Assembly: GCA_030440445.1 (NCBI GenBank)
Contig: CP098528.1
Location: 2,294,001-2,358,000 of the forward strand
DNA: 64,000 bases
Origin: Halomonas sp. KG2
Lineage (GTDB): Bacteria > Pseudomonadota > Gammaproteobacteria > Pseudomonadales > Halomonadaceae
Direction: 5' to 3'
Shown here: positions 38,943 to 49,100 of the stretch, in pieces
How positions within the stretch are numbered: the stretch's first letter is position 1
Layout: every line of letters begins with the position of its first letter
Position numbers and translations under genes: made by a program
Notes under the pieces: model-generated
Databases searched by the model: none
Told to the model about the DNA's origin: nothing
The model's input: only the letters and a program-made list of their open reading frames with translations

Positions 38943-41633
38943 TTAAGGCACAGCATCATCATACTGATACAGTCGCTCGTCGTAGCCATCCGCCGTCGCA
39001 TTAATATTACTCATGCCTGACGGCGTGTAGCTTTGCGCTATCACGTACTCAACCCGACCAAACAGCAAATGGGGCGGCTCTTTTGTTGGATCAACAACGG
39101 GCACCGGGTCGTCACCCATTAACGCAATTACGTGATAGTCGCTCTCCCCTCGCGTGACCTCATACGCTTTTGACGACTCACCCTCTGGATTGCGCCAGTA
39201 AATAACATGCTGCTGGATGCCGCCCCAGTTAAGCGCCTCATTTACCAGCATATGTACGCCATCATCAGCTACCTGAACATGCTCTATCAGCGCTGATTTC
39301 GCCCTGTTGGGGATCGGCCCCACTACTGGCAGGTAATCGCCTATGTTGCTGTTTAGCAAGTCCGTCGTAGTGCCCCACGTGTACCCTTTGCGCACATACA
39401 AGTGACGCATTAAGCGGCGCATGCCGTGCCGCCACGCCCGTGTTTTGTCTCTCACGCCCTCAACGCGAATGGTCTCTACCCGCGTCGGCGGGTCTTCGGA
39501 AACGCGGCACTCTACCGTTTCGACAACGCCCGTGATAGCGCTCTCATACTCAACGTCAACCGCGTCGTAGTCGTCCGGCATGACTGCCCGAATGGTTTTT
39601 GTCAGCAGGGCATCAGCGCGCATGTTCTGCGGGCTGTACATGTGACCCAGATCAGTACGCGGCTCATCGCGTACTGGGGTTAGCACCTCGTCCCACGTTA
39701 ATTGGGTCCATATTGCTGCTAGAGCACGCTCCATTACCGCTTTTACGGTGTCATCGCTATTGTTGTTATAGTCGTATGCATCGCCCCTCAGCGCAGTTAT
39801 ATCGTCTATACGCTGCATGGCCTCCATGTTGATCTCGTCGTCTGAGATCCCGGACTGATTCGCCGCATTACGAACAAAATCAATCGCTGAGCGGGTCGGC
39901 CCTACGGTGCCATCCATGCGTTTGAGTATCGCCGTGGGCACGCACGTAATGCGGTTTTCGCTCTGCGATGCTATCGCGTCACTGCCAACAATCGTCATTG
40001 CTAGCACAGTAATGTCATCGTACTGCGTCGGGGACTCAGCGAGCCGTGAGCTGAGCTGCGTCCAGTGCATTTCATCCATACTTTGAATGTCTGTTAGCTC
40101 CGGTTCTGATCTGCGTAAGCGGCACTCCACGGCCATGGGCTGAGGCAGCTCAACATCAATCGTAAAACCTAGCTGATCCCGCGTCCCTTCCTCCATCTCG
40201 TATGGCACCGAAACCCACTCGCCTGCACCGATCTCGCGCCACTCAAGTTCGACGCTCCGCTTACGCCATCGCACATAATCAGTCTCTGCTTTGCCGAGGC
40301 CGCGCGGCATTAGCACAATCGCCTGTAAGCGGTTGATCAGCGTGCCGGATTTTTGCGCATTGAATGGGCCTAGCCATTGACCTTCAGAATAGATGTCATC
40401 AACTCGCACGCGCCAGTTGTTGTGATAGCGTGCGTTTGTCCATCCCTGCCATGCCGTGTCTAGGTTGCCGTCTGCTAGTAACTTTTCGACCATGATCGAA
40501 TCTGCAGTGGTAGTAACGATTCGATAGCGCGCGCCGAGTCTATCGATAGACACCAAATAAGTGCCGCCCGTTGGGCTGGTCACAGGTGATAGATCGGGAT
40601 AGCTAAGCGTTAACTCTGTCGAACTCACGCTGTGCACTATGTATTCACCTGCTAACACGCTGTCTGTCATTACAATGCTGTCGCCTACAGACAGCCCTAG
40701 ATCGCTAAAACTACCGTTGTAAATAGCGCGCACATCCGGCGATGTTGGCGATGATGCTACTATCTGCCTCTGTATAGAGATGTTTAGCAGTAGGTCCTGA
40801 GCCCAGTCCGTCGGTATGTCAGCATCAGCAGGCACGGTAATGGTGTCGTCGCTAACATCTATATAAGACGCCGTTAGTTCTGTCGTTATATCGACTGTGC
40901 TTTTGAGCTTTAACCCCGCCTGACCGTTGCCCGCTGCGCCAACTTCGGGGGCGGTGTACCACAGCTCGTGCGCACGATGCGTGCTTATATCCTCACCGGG
41001 CATAAACGCCTGCCAGTTGACGTCAGTACCAAGCGCGTTGATCGGAGTTTCACCAATGCGTATTTGGGATGAAGGCAGTAGGCACGGCCCCCACGTGACG
41101 CAAAGCAGGATGTCCACCGCTTTAGTACGCGGGTCGATAAAGTACGTGTGGGGAGGAGCCAGGTAGTACGGCGCCAACTTCACTTGCCCAGCGATTTGGT
41201 TGATAACCCCGTTAAGGCGCGGGCGGTTAATCGTCGTGTTGGGGTCGTTGATTTGCGAGCCTTGATCAATGCCGCCGTTAGCGTTGGGCGTTGGGATCGA
41301 CGGCATTAACCAGCTGAATACACTGCTAAATAGATCAACGACGGCGCTAAAAATCGAGCCAATAGCACGCCGCTGAGGGTTTGCATAGATATGCACGACG
41401 AGCACGCTATCGAGCATCACCCCTGCATAATCAGACGGGGGCACAACCTCCCCGCGCTGACCTTCTAGCTCAATTTCCCACGGCGTAAAATCAGGATTTT
41501 CGGCATACGCGGGCAGCGCATCCGCTAGAAAGTCATATAGCGAGCCACTATCAACGGTTTTTGTGCGTATGGGCTGCGTGGGCACGCAATTTAGCTCGCG
41601 TATCAGCGACGGATATAGGTGGATCTCGCTCAC
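38943..41633 (-). CDS. J: Host specificity protein J (TipJ-type tail tip protein)
   Basis: 896 residues. Central tail-tip protein that contacts the host receptor and starts DNA injection. The N-terminal 80 residues resemble a ubiquitin-like I-type segment. Hydrophobic membrane-like and tail-assembly regions follow (near residues 90-115), then fibronectin-like and tip domains rich in paired Arg/Trp motifs. It overlaps the K gene by 4 bp and is last in the late operon. Lambda J is longer (1132), so the C-terminal receptor-binding part is short here. Identity rests on size, position and domain style. Confidence 0.82.
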   Translation of the reverse strand: MSEIHLYPSLIRELNCVPTQPIRTKTVDSGSLYDFLADALPAYAENPDFTPWEIELEGQRGEVVPPSDYAGVMLDSVLVVHIYANPQRRAIGSIFSAVVDLFSSVFSWLMPSIPTPNANGGIDQGSQINDPNTTINRPRLNGVINQIAGQVKLAPYYLAPPHTYFIDPRTKAVDILLCVTWGPCLLPSSQIRIGETPINALGTDVNWQAFMPGEDISTHRAHELWYTAPEVGAAGNGQAGLKLKSTVDITTELTASYIDVSDDTITVPADADIPTDWAQDLLLNISIQRQIVASSPTSPDVRAIYNGSFSDLGLSVGDSIVMTDSVLAGEYIVHSVSSTELTLSYPDLSPVTSPTGGTYLVSIDRLGARYRIVTTTADSIMVEKLLADGNLDTAWQGWTNARYHNNWRVRVDDIYSEGQWLGPFNAQKSGTLINRLQAIVLMPRGLGKAETDYVRWRKRSVELEWREIGAGEWVSVPYEMEEGTRDQLGFTIDVELPQPMAVECRLRRSEPELTDIQSMDEMHWTQLSSRLAESPTQYDDITVLAMTIVGSDAIASQSENRITCVPTAILKRMDGTVGPTRSAIDFVRNAANQSGISDDEINMEAMQRIDDITALRGDAYDYNNNSDDTVKAVMERALAAIWTQLTWDEVLTPVRDEPRTDLGHMYSPQNMRADALLTKTIRAVMPDDYDAVDVEYESAITGVVETVECRVSEDPPTRVETIRVEGVRDKTRAWRHGMRRLMRHLYVRKGYTWGTTTDLLNSNIGDYLPVVGPIPNRAKSALIEHVQVADDGVHMLVNEALNWGGIQQHVIYWRNPEGESSKAYEVTRGESDYHVIALMGDDPVPVVDPTKEPPHLLFGRVEYVIAQSYTPSGMSNINATADGYDERLYQYDDAVP

Positions 41634-42025
41634 GTAAAATACTCCACGGTTGTAAATTTGCAGGCGAAAGAGCGCACAGACTGCCAGCGTACGCCCGCAT
41701 CAACAGTGCACTCCAGCACGCCCAGAAGACCGTTTAGCGGGACGACAACGCCACAATGCAACGCCAACTCTCCCGTCCAGCACAGCACCATGGCGCCCGC
41801 CTGCACGCCGCACGGCTGTAGCCCCTGCCGCACCTCGCGCAGCGCGACATTTACCCGCCGGGGGTTGTCAGTGGGTACGCCCGCGTAGGTGGGCAGTGTG
41901 GGCAATCCGTACTGCTCTGCACGCACCGCTCGCACTAACCCATAGCAATCAAACATACGGATGCCGCCCACGCGCTCACCCCGCCCGCCGCCTTTATAGC
42001 GGGCACTCCGGTACTTATCGAGCAT
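41630..42025 (-). CDS. NlpC/P60-like tail protein (lambda K position)
   Basis: 131 residues. The catalytic Cys lies in FDCYGLVRAVRAEQYGLP and the catalytic His in ALHCGVVV, followed by an Asn/Asp-type position, as in NlpC/P60 peptidases. In lambda-like tails this enzyme trims peptidoglycan during entry or assembly. The frame is open to 42169, but that would overlap the upstream gene by 134 bp. The start at 42025 gives a normal beginning (MLDKYRSARYKGG). It is coupled to J by a 4-bp overlap. Confidence 0.82.
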   Translation of the reverse strand: MLDKYRSARYKGGGRGERVGGIRMFDCYGLVRAVRAEQYGLPTLPTYAGVPTDNPRRVNVALREVRQGLQPCGVQAGAMVLCWTGELALHCGVVVPLNGLLGVLECTVDAGVRWQSVRSFACKFTTVEYFT

Positions 42026-42035
42026 AAAAAAATCC

Positions 42036-42533
42036 TTACGTGAACAACGCCACGCCGGGGTATTTTTGGGCTGTGAAGCGGCCCAGCAAAAAGCGCCGGA
42101 ACAGCAGGTCACGGTGACGGCAGCGCACCTGTAGAGTGCCATCCGGCTGGAACACTGGCTCATCAACAATCATGCGCAGCGGGCGCCGCGCCGGGGCAGA
42201 GAGATCGTTAGAGACGTACATGCGCAGCGTGAGATAGATAATCGCGTTAGCGTCTAGCGCCATGTCGACTAACTCCTCTGCATCTGCGTTTACGCCACCC
42301 AGCGCAAACCCTAGATTTTGCTGACCGCTGTCGTTGCGTGCAGGCAGTGCGAGATCCAACGCAGATCCTAGATAGTGGTGCTGCTGGCCATCCTCATGCC
42401 CCAACAACAGATCATCCCAGCCAGGTATATTGCGGATAGCCGATGGCCACGGCGCACACGTCAGCTCTAGCGCGGGGATACGATAAATCGTAGGGTCGTG
42501 GCCGCTGAGTAGCTGTGCGAGTACGTCATTCAT
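42036..42533 (-). CDS. DUF1833-like tail protein (lambda L position)
   Basis: 165 residues. The region ALELTCAPWPSAIRNIPG near the start, the ELVDMALDANAIIYLTLR core and the final LRMIVDEPVFQPDGTLQVRC fit DUF1833 tail proteins, which occupy the place of lambda gpL before the NlpC gene. It probably forms part of the tail tip below the tape measure. The start ATG overlaps the stop of the small gene upstream (ATGA). Confidence 0.75.
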   Translation of the reverse strand: MNDVLAQLLSGHDPTIYRIPALELTCAPWPSAIRNIPGWDDLLLGHEDGQQHHYLGSALDLALPARNDSGQQNLGFALGGVNADAEELVDMALDANAIIYLTLRMYVSNDLSAPARRPLRMIVDEPVFQPDGTLQVRCRHRDLLFRRFLLGRFTAQKYPGVALFT

Positions 42534-42685
42534 TCGTGCATCACCGTCAGCCGCGCATCATGAGCAACTAATGCGCTGCCCCAGATCGCACGTGGGATTA
42601 AAAGCCGACCTGTATAAACAAACAACCCCGCTTGCGCGGGGTCGTGTCCTTGCTTTACGAGCCACTGATTAATAGTGATTTCCAT
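42530..42685 (-). CDS. 51-residue protein coupled to DUF1833 tail gene
   Basis: A short complete frame, starting MEITINQWLV and ending RLTVMHE. It has an AAAGGTG ribosome site directly upstream of the ATG, and its TGA stop overlaps the next ATG in an ATGA arrangement. Such coupling is typical of real genes. I do not recognise the protein. The position between the peptidase gene and DUF1833 makes it a small tail or assembly factor by inference only. Confidence 0.6.
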   Translation of the reverse strand: MEITINQWLVKQGHDPAQAGLFVYTGRLLIPRAIWGSALVAHDARLTVMHE

Positions 42686-42706
42686 ACATCACCTTTTTTT
42701 CAGGCA

Positions 42707-42729
42707 CAAAAAAACCGCTCAATGGCGGT
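42707..42729 (-). terminator. Terminator after the S11 peptidase gene
   Basis: On the minus strand ACCGC-CATTGA-GCGGT is followed by seven T residues and GTGCCTGA. It lies about 20 bp after the stop of the large gene and just upstream of the 51-residue gene. Its downstream flank matches that of the terminator at 45609. Confidence 0.75.
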
Positions 42730-42749
42730 GGTTCGGGCGTAGCTGATTA

Positions 42750-45590
42750 CTAGTAATAGGTCTGCTCTACGTAATCCATTACAAGTTTTAACTGCTCGTA
42801 GCGATCTGGATCAGTCGTACTGCCTACGATTGTGAAAGCGACAATATCCCCCCCAGGCATCTCTGCTAGTAGCGTCAATGACTGTCCCGTGATTCCGGTG
42901 GTTCCGGTCTTTGCAGCAAGCACGTTGTGGAGTCTGTTAGCGTTGAATGAATTGAATTCAATCGACGTCACGTAATCGATAGTCCGTGGTTCTGGACCGT
43001 CAACGATAGTTGCAGTGTGGCGCGACTGCCTCATGATGCTCATGAGCCGTTGGCTAGAGTTGACTAGACACATCGCACGACATACATCGAGCGAGCAGAC
43101 CTGAGTGCCTTCTAGCGTACCGGCTATAAAGCCATCGAACTGGGGCCTGACCATTCCTAAATCACGGCCTATCCTTTCCATTTCCCGGTAGCCACGAAAG
43201 TCAGCTGACTCACCGTCTTGCACGCCTTCTGTTTCTTGGATTATCTGTCCAACCCTGCGCCCTACTGCAGTAGAGCAGGCGTTATTGGATGGTATCAGCA
43301 TTAATGAAACGGCGTCCTGCACCGACATAACATCCCCGACTTGTAGACCCGCACCTTCTACATCAATAGGTGCGGCAAGTTCGGCATTGAAATCAAGCAC
43401 CCATTGATCGGCAATCAGCGCCGTAAAAACTTTTGTCATAGACGCAATGTTCTGTCGAGCATAAGGGTTTTGCTCGAAAAGGATAGCTCTGTCTTTAACA
43501 CGCATGGCGCAAACAGATGTCGCCTGCAGCACCGGCTTTTCTAACTTGCGGTGAACCACCAGGGGTTTTCGGATCGGCTCAGCAGCCCATTTTTCGAGCT
43601 GCATGCGCTCGTCATCACTGACGATATGGTCGGTGAAGCACATTCTCCCGAAAGCTACACCTCCCGCGTCAAAAGAGGCGCCTTTAAATAAGTCTGTCCG
43701 ACGGGAACGCGTCAGCCCCGAAGGCATAGTGAAAGTGTCGACAAGCAACCCGTTACACCAGAACTCGGATTTTTCTGGCGCTTCCTTAAGCACGAGGCTA
43801 AAAACACCCCAAGCGTCTTGGGGTGCGTTCGCCGCAAGGGGATCGCCCGTACCTGAAGCACCGTCCACAACACCATCAATAGCGATACCCAAGCGTCCAG
43901 GGCGGGACAGCCAGTTGCCGTTACTGTCGCGTATCGCGTTTGCGTTGATGCGCAAGCGACTGCCCGATTCGGGATCATCTTCACCCAGGCCGCCGTGCAC
44001 CAGGGAGCGCAGCGTACTGAAAGCGCTGTCCGCATACGTCGCGAACACCATTGTCCCGGGCCCATACGTCACCCCGCCGCCAACGGTCATGCGGACGTTC
44101 TCGTCGACCCCGATGGACGTGATGCACGGATAGCCTTTAATGACTGACCGAACCGGCTTACTGAAGATACCGCCTAAAGCCTCTAGCGGGCGCGCCGAGA
44201 TGCTGTCGTTTATTGACTCGACGGTATTATTGCCGCTGAGGTGGACGCTGTTGTCGTCGACGGGGTCATAGACGTTAACATTTGCAGCGTTGCGTAATAG
44301 CTTAGCAGGTAGGCTACCAATCGACGGTCCGTGATATTCGCTACTAATGTGAGGCGTGGCGAAAAGCTTAAGGACCGCAATAATGCCCGTTGTACCAGTT
44401 AGTCGCAGAAATGGGCGTGCATAGGTTGCCCCCGCCGGCATATCGAAACGATGGCTACGAACAACATTGTCAGCCATCGCTTGGAGTGTGCCGCTGACTG
44501 CAAAACTAAGACCTACAGCCTCACTGATGTAGTTTCGATCTTGATCAAACCACGCCACCGCAACTTCTATATTGCCATCTGCTGGCGGCTCGAACTGCAA
44601 TATAGAAGCGCTGTAATTAATGTCGTAGAGAAACTCACCCCGCTTTGAGACGGGAATTAGATTAGCAAGCCCCAAACAACTACGGGAGGTAGCCGCAATA
44701 ATCGACAATCGCTGCCCAAGGCTGCCTGACTGTGCCTGCACTGAACTAGCACTTCTTGGGAATGCAGCATGGACGTCGAAAACATAATTCGCAGGATTAT
44801 TACCCACATATCCTTTATATTCAGCGCCCGCAGACTCTCTAATAGCTATCGACTCGGTTATGTCAGTTATGGTCAGCTCAGACCCCCAGAACCTCCCAGT
44901 CGTCGAATCAGTTCCAATATAGGGCAGCATATAAACAGCGCCAGAAGGAAATTCGATGTCTCCTACTTCATTTTGCACCGTAAAACGAAAACGTTGCGAG
45001 TCTGCAGAAAGCGGGCCTCTGTAATACTCAGTAGATGGAGTTTCGGAAAGTCTCAACTTATCTTTATCAAACCAAGCAATACCTATAAAAAAATCATCAT
45101 TTAGCTCACCAGAAGAAACCCCCGATAAAACCCTGATCTCAAATGCCAGACTGGAGCGCACGCTCGTTAACTTGCGAATAGCAAGTATATTGGGCGCTTG
45201 AATGGAATATGCGCTCCCTGTCACCGCGTTAGACCTGAGAAATTCAAAACTCCCCGAGTACGTTAGCGGTGGACGCTGACTAGAATCACCGTTGGCTAGG
45301 GTTGAGGTATAAGCCAAAGGGTTATCTGCAATACGATCTAAGACTTCGTTACTTATCGCGCTAAGCCACGCCTGAGTAATATCCTCGCCACCACCCACAA
45401 TCGCGTTAGCTGCTTCCTGAAGCTGCGTTAACAACCAAAGCGTTGGCGACTCTTCGCCAAATCGGTTGATCCACTTGCTCAGCTCTTTCGTATTCACAGC
45501 TATATCGAGATTTTTAGTATTGATGTCTCGAATTAATGGGTGAGAGCTGCCCAGCGGTTCAGACGCGGGGTCAAATGGGGGTGTCGACAT
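42750..45590 (-). CDS. Large tail-module protein with C-terminal S11 (D-Ala-D-Ala carboxypeptidase-like) domain
   Basis: 946 residues. The start MSTPPFDPASEPLG has a GGAG site 8 bp upstream. Residues 1-60 look like a tail-attachment segment. The middle (about 80-460) has two repeated beta-rich stretches, each with AVAWFDQDRNYIS- or IAWFDKDKLRLS-type motifs. Residues about 470-680 resemble a LamG/concanavalin-like domain. The final 250 form a penicillin-binding-type serine peptidase with all three motifs: Ser717-M-T-Lys720, Ser768-N-N770 and Lys894-T-G. It would cut or trim peptidoglycan stem peptides. Lambda has no counterpart at this position. Confidence 0.8.
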   Translation of the reverse strand: MSTPPFDPASEPLGSSHPLIRDINTKNLDIAVNTKELSKWINRFGEESPTLWLLTQLQEAANAIVGGGEDITQAWLSAISNEVLDRIADNPLAYTSTLANGDSSQRPPLTYSGSFEFLRSNAVTGSAYSIQAPNILAIRKLTSVRSSLAFEIRVLSGVSSGELNDDFFIGIAWFDKDKLRLSETPSTEYYRGPLSADSQRFRFTVQNEVGDIEFPSGAVYMLPYIGTDSTTGRFWGSELTITDITESIAIRESAGAEYKGYVGNNPANYVFDVHAAFPRSASSVQAQSGSLGQRLSIIAATSRSCLGLANLIPVSKRGEFLYDINYSASILQFEPPADGNIEVAVAWFDQDRNYISEAVGLSFAVSGTLQAMADNVVRSHRFDMPAGATYARPFLRLTGTTGIIAVLKLFATPHISSEYHGPSIGSLPAKLLRNAANVNVYDPVDDNSVHLSGNNTVESINDSISARPLEALGGIFSKPVRSVIKGYPCITSIGVDENVRMTVGGGVTYGPGTMVFATYADSAFSTLRSLVHGGLGEDDPESGSRLRINANAIRDSNGNWLSRPGRLGIAIDGVVDGASGTGDPLAANAPQDAWGVFSLVLKEAPEKSEFWCNGLLVDTFTMPSGLTRSRRTDLFKGASFDAGGVAFGRMCFTDHIVSDDERMQLEKWAAEPIRKPLVVHRKLEKPVLQATSVCAMRVKDRAILFEQNPYARQNIASMTKVFTALIADQWVLDFNAELAAPIDVEGAGLQVGDVMSVQDAVSLMLIPSNNACSTAVGRRVGQIIQETEGVQDGESADFRGYREMERIGRDLGMVRPQFDGFIAGTLEGTQVCSLDVCRAMCLVNSSQRLMSIMRQSRHTATIVDGPEPRTIDYVTSIEFNSFNANRLHNVLAAKTGTTGITGQSLTLLAEMPGGDIVAFTIVGSTTDPDRYEQLKLVMDYVEQTYY

Positions 45591-45608
45591 AAATAGATCT
45601 CCAGGCAC

Positions 45609-45635
45609 AAAAAAAGCCCGCCGTGCGGGCTTTGG
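45609..45635 (-). terminator. Terminator upstream of the S11 peptidase gene
   Basis: A perfect 9-bp stem AAAGCCCGC/GCGGGCTTT (45613-45621 with 45625-45633), a 3-base loop, and T residues continuing on the minus strand. GTGCCTGGA follows. It separates the M-position gene from the peptidase gene inside the late operon. Confidence 0.88.
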
Positions 45636-45659
45636 AAATGGGGTGGTGCTAATTTGGGG

Positions 45660-46112
45660 CTAGGCTTTCGGCCAGTGCTTGTTCATGGTTCTATCAAACA
45701 CATCGCTATAAAGGATCTCGTCGGGGTATTGCGTATCTAGCTCGCTAATGGTCTGCCGCTTGAGGATTTTCACCGGCGCGGTGACGATCCATAGCCCGCC
45801 CTTGGAGCGATGCGAGTACATGCGCATTTTCATCTCAAGATCTCTATGAATCCCTAAACTGGTCTTCATCGGCCCGCGAAACGGCAGCACCCCGTCATGT
45901 ATCTCCCAGCGAAACCAGCCTTCGAACAGCTGGAATTCTGGGTACTCAAACAGAAATCTTACCGTTAGATTCGTGGGCACCGTGCCCATTTGGCGCTCAT
46001 CTCGGGTACGTCCGTTGCCCAGTGGGGTGCGTAGAATGGGGTCGTGGTGCTGCGCATCAAAAGAGTCATCCGGCGGTGGTAGCTGGGGTGGGTAAACTGG
46101 CATTTCTGGCAT
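45660..46112 (-). CDS. Phage tail protein (lambda M position)
   Basis: 150 residues, beginning with a Pro-rich stretch (MPEMPVYPPQLPPPDDSF). It lies directly after the tape measure gene, with a 1-bp overlap, where lambda has gpM. The sequence has no motif I can name; the aromatic-rich core FLFEYPEFQLFEGWFRWEI is typical of tail-tip baseplate folds. Role as a minor tail protein is inferred from place. Confidence 0.65.
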   Translation of the reverse strand: MPEMPVYPPQLPPPDDSFDAQHHDPILRTPLGNGRTRDERQMGTVPTNLTVRFLFEYPEFQLFEGWFRWEIHDGVLPFRGPMKTSLGIHRDLEMKMRMYSHRSKGGLWIVTAPVKILKRQTISELDTQYPDEILYSDVFDRTMNKHWPKA

Positions 46113-49100
46113 TACCTAGCCCCTCGTTTCATGCCGTAGGTATTAGCTACCTGCTCGGCGTAGGAATTGCTGGCACCGCTGGCGAGGTCTTCGCGCATCG
46201 TCTGCAGTACGCGTACTTTAAAGCGGTCATCGCTCACGCGCTCCACTGTCGCAGTGGCCTGCACGGGCTGGCCCTGGTTGATGACTTCGACATCAATTTG
46301 CACGTTAGAGCGGCCACCGTTTGAGTCATTCGCGGCGCGTTTTTCACTAGCTAAGAAACGATCTAGCTCGTCCGCTTGCTGGCTCATCATCACACGCTGG
46401 CCTTGGTCCAGCAGCCAGGTGCCCTCTTTGGGTATGCGATCGACGCCCGCGTGCGACATGCCTGTAGGCTGTATCGCGCTTAACATCGACGACAATGCGC
46501 CCGTTTCCAGCACGGTTTTTGCAACGATAGGAATGTTCGCTGGAAAAGGCGCGCTTGCCCACGCTTGTGCAATCGCTTGGTAGCTAGACACCATGGTGCT
46601 AGCCATCGAGTACGCTTTATGGGCAGCAAACAGGCCGCGATAAATTGACGACTGCTCACCCGCAAACACCTTAGCCAACCCAGCAAGATCGCCATACATA
46701 CTAGCGTTGCCCGCCAAACGGGCTTGGCGGCTTTGCCTTTCGTACTGCTCTACCGTTTCAATGTTTCGCCGTTCTAGCTCAGCCAGCGCCGCTTGAGCCT
46801 GTTGCTTTACGCCGTACTCTTCGTTGGTAAACTCTCGCAGCAGTTCCAGCCGTTGCTGGTACTGCTCGCGATAGCGCTCCATCTCCCGATCTAAGCGATC
46901 GGCTTCACCAAACGGGCCGGAAACTGACGCGTCTAGCGATGTTGGCACCTGCAGGCCACGCGTGGCAACGTTGCCCAGCTCGCGTTCTAGCTGTTTTGCA
47001 GCGAGGTTGCCGAGGCCAGGATCTAGCATCTCAATCGCCATCGAGTCGCGCTGCAGCGTTTTCAGGCGCTCAAGATCGGGCACGTAGGTATTAATCAGCG
47101 ATGAGCGACGCTCCAGCAGCGAAAGTTCTTCACGCAACTGCAGCAGGTTGTCTGCCTGCGTTTGATTGAGTTCACGAAGATTGCCGCGCTCAAGTTCATA
47201 GCGCAGCTTGGCAACTTCACCAATTTCACCATGCAGGGCTATATCACGTTGCAGTGTTTCCAGTTGACCATCATAAAGCCCCTGCACACGCTCAATTTCT
47301 CGCTGCCGTTCGCGCAGTGCTGCCGCTGCCATTTGCTCGCCCTTGCGGGCTGCTGCGTTGGCTTCCTGCTCTGCTTTGCGGCGGCGCTCTACTGATGCGC
47401 GGTACTCATCCTGAAAGATGGCCCCTTGCACAATGGACTCGGCCAGCTCTGGCGGGATGCCGCCGTCCTGCGCAGAAATCCAGCGCCGCGCTTGGCCTTC
47501 ATTGCTCGGGTCCATCATCTGGGCAATGGATTCATTCATCCGCTTGAGATAATCGTTCGCCGCTGATCGGTTGCCTTCCATCGCCCTTGTCTGGGCGTCG
47601 ATGCTGCTGGTAGCGTCATCTAATGCGGGCTTTAGATCCCTTTGCCTGCCAATCAAGCCCTGAAGCGTTTGGTTTGCGTCGTCATATTCGACCTCCAGAT
47701 TGCGAATAACGCTGGCATGAGATTCGGTGGCCACTAACGGGAATTGTTGTTCAAAAAGCTCTGCAAGCGTTCCGGCCTCGCGGATACCCTCGCTAACCTC
47801 TTTCAGCGCCGTCCGCATGACCTGCAGACCTTCACGCTGGTTAGGCCCGCCCACAGATTGCGACATACGGTCTATTTGCTGCAGTGCGCGCGCCATGACT
47901 TGCTGCTGCTGGTTAATCTCGTCCTCAAGCCCCTGCATCGTCAAATTCCGCTGTGATAATGCTAAGCCATCAAACGCCTCAGTGGCCTGTTCCGTCTCGG
48001 TGCGTAAATCAACAATGCTATCGCGGATTTCTTTAGCGGTGCGGCTCGCCTCGCTCATATTGGTTGATAAGCGATACACCGCATAAGCGCCCAGCATAAG
48101 AACACCAGCAGGGCCACCCATTAATGCCATGGCCCCATGGGCACCGCGTACTGCTAACGCCATCGACGTATGAGCAAGCGACGATGCACGGGCTGCTGCC
48201 GTTTGCGACAACGTGGCGGCGGTGGCCGTAGCAGTGGCGCGCTGATACTCAATCTTAGAGAGCGTGGCTAAGCGGGTTGCAGATGCTTCCCCTGCCACTG
48301 CGGTATTAAGCGCTAATTGTGCAGCACGCTGCTGTACTGTTAAGGCTTGCTCAGTGCGGCGTATTTCGGCTAACCGGGTTAACGAGCGCTGACGCCCTAC
48401 ATCACTAATCTGCGCTTGCAAACGCTGAGTTTCTAGAGCGCGCTCTGCTGACATCATTTGCTGAGTAGATTGCACTCGCTGCAAATCCTGCCGCGCAGCC
48501 TCAAGGGTATGCCGGGCACTCTGCTGAGCGCGCTGTGCTTCCTGCACTGCCTGGGCACGCTCTGCCGCTTCACGGCGCTGTGCTTGGGTCACGGCAGCAC
48601 GGTCTTGTTCCATACGGCGCAGGGTTTCTGCTGCCGCCATGCGCTCACTTTCAGCACGGCGGCCAACTGCAGCGGTGTACGACCCCAACGCTTGCACGCC
48701 ACGGCCCGCTATAATAACGCCCGCCGCCATGCCTACTTCCGCCAGGGTTTCGATGTTATCGGCAGCTAATTCAATGCCCGCCGCTAACACGCCGGTGGCT
48801 GAATGCGCTTCGTTCGCTTGGCCGATGTACTGCATCCATGCGTTATTAAACACCACCCTGGCATCTTCAACCGAGGTGGGCATGCGCTCCAGTTCCTCGA
48901 CCATGGTCGCCACCTGACCGGTCAAGGCGGGCATCACAACGTTTGCCGTCAACTTCCCGGCAGTAGCCATTTCGTTTAGCTCACGCGTGGTTACCCCCAG
49001 CCCTTCCGCCAGCGCTTGCTGCAAGCGCGGCGCGTTCTGAATCACCGCGTTGTAGGCGTCGCCCTGCAACTTGCCGGCGATCATCGCCTTGCCGAACTGG

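Noticed and set aside
42026..42169. Longer form of the NlpC/P60 gene
   Set aside because: It would overlap the DUF1833 gene by 134 bp and add 48 Cys-rich residues not expected in the family.
46022..46324. Plus-strand frames antisense to the tape measure and M-position genes
   Set aside because: They mirror the coding bias of the genes on the minus strand and lack ribosome sites; the same holds for many antisense frames in the late region.
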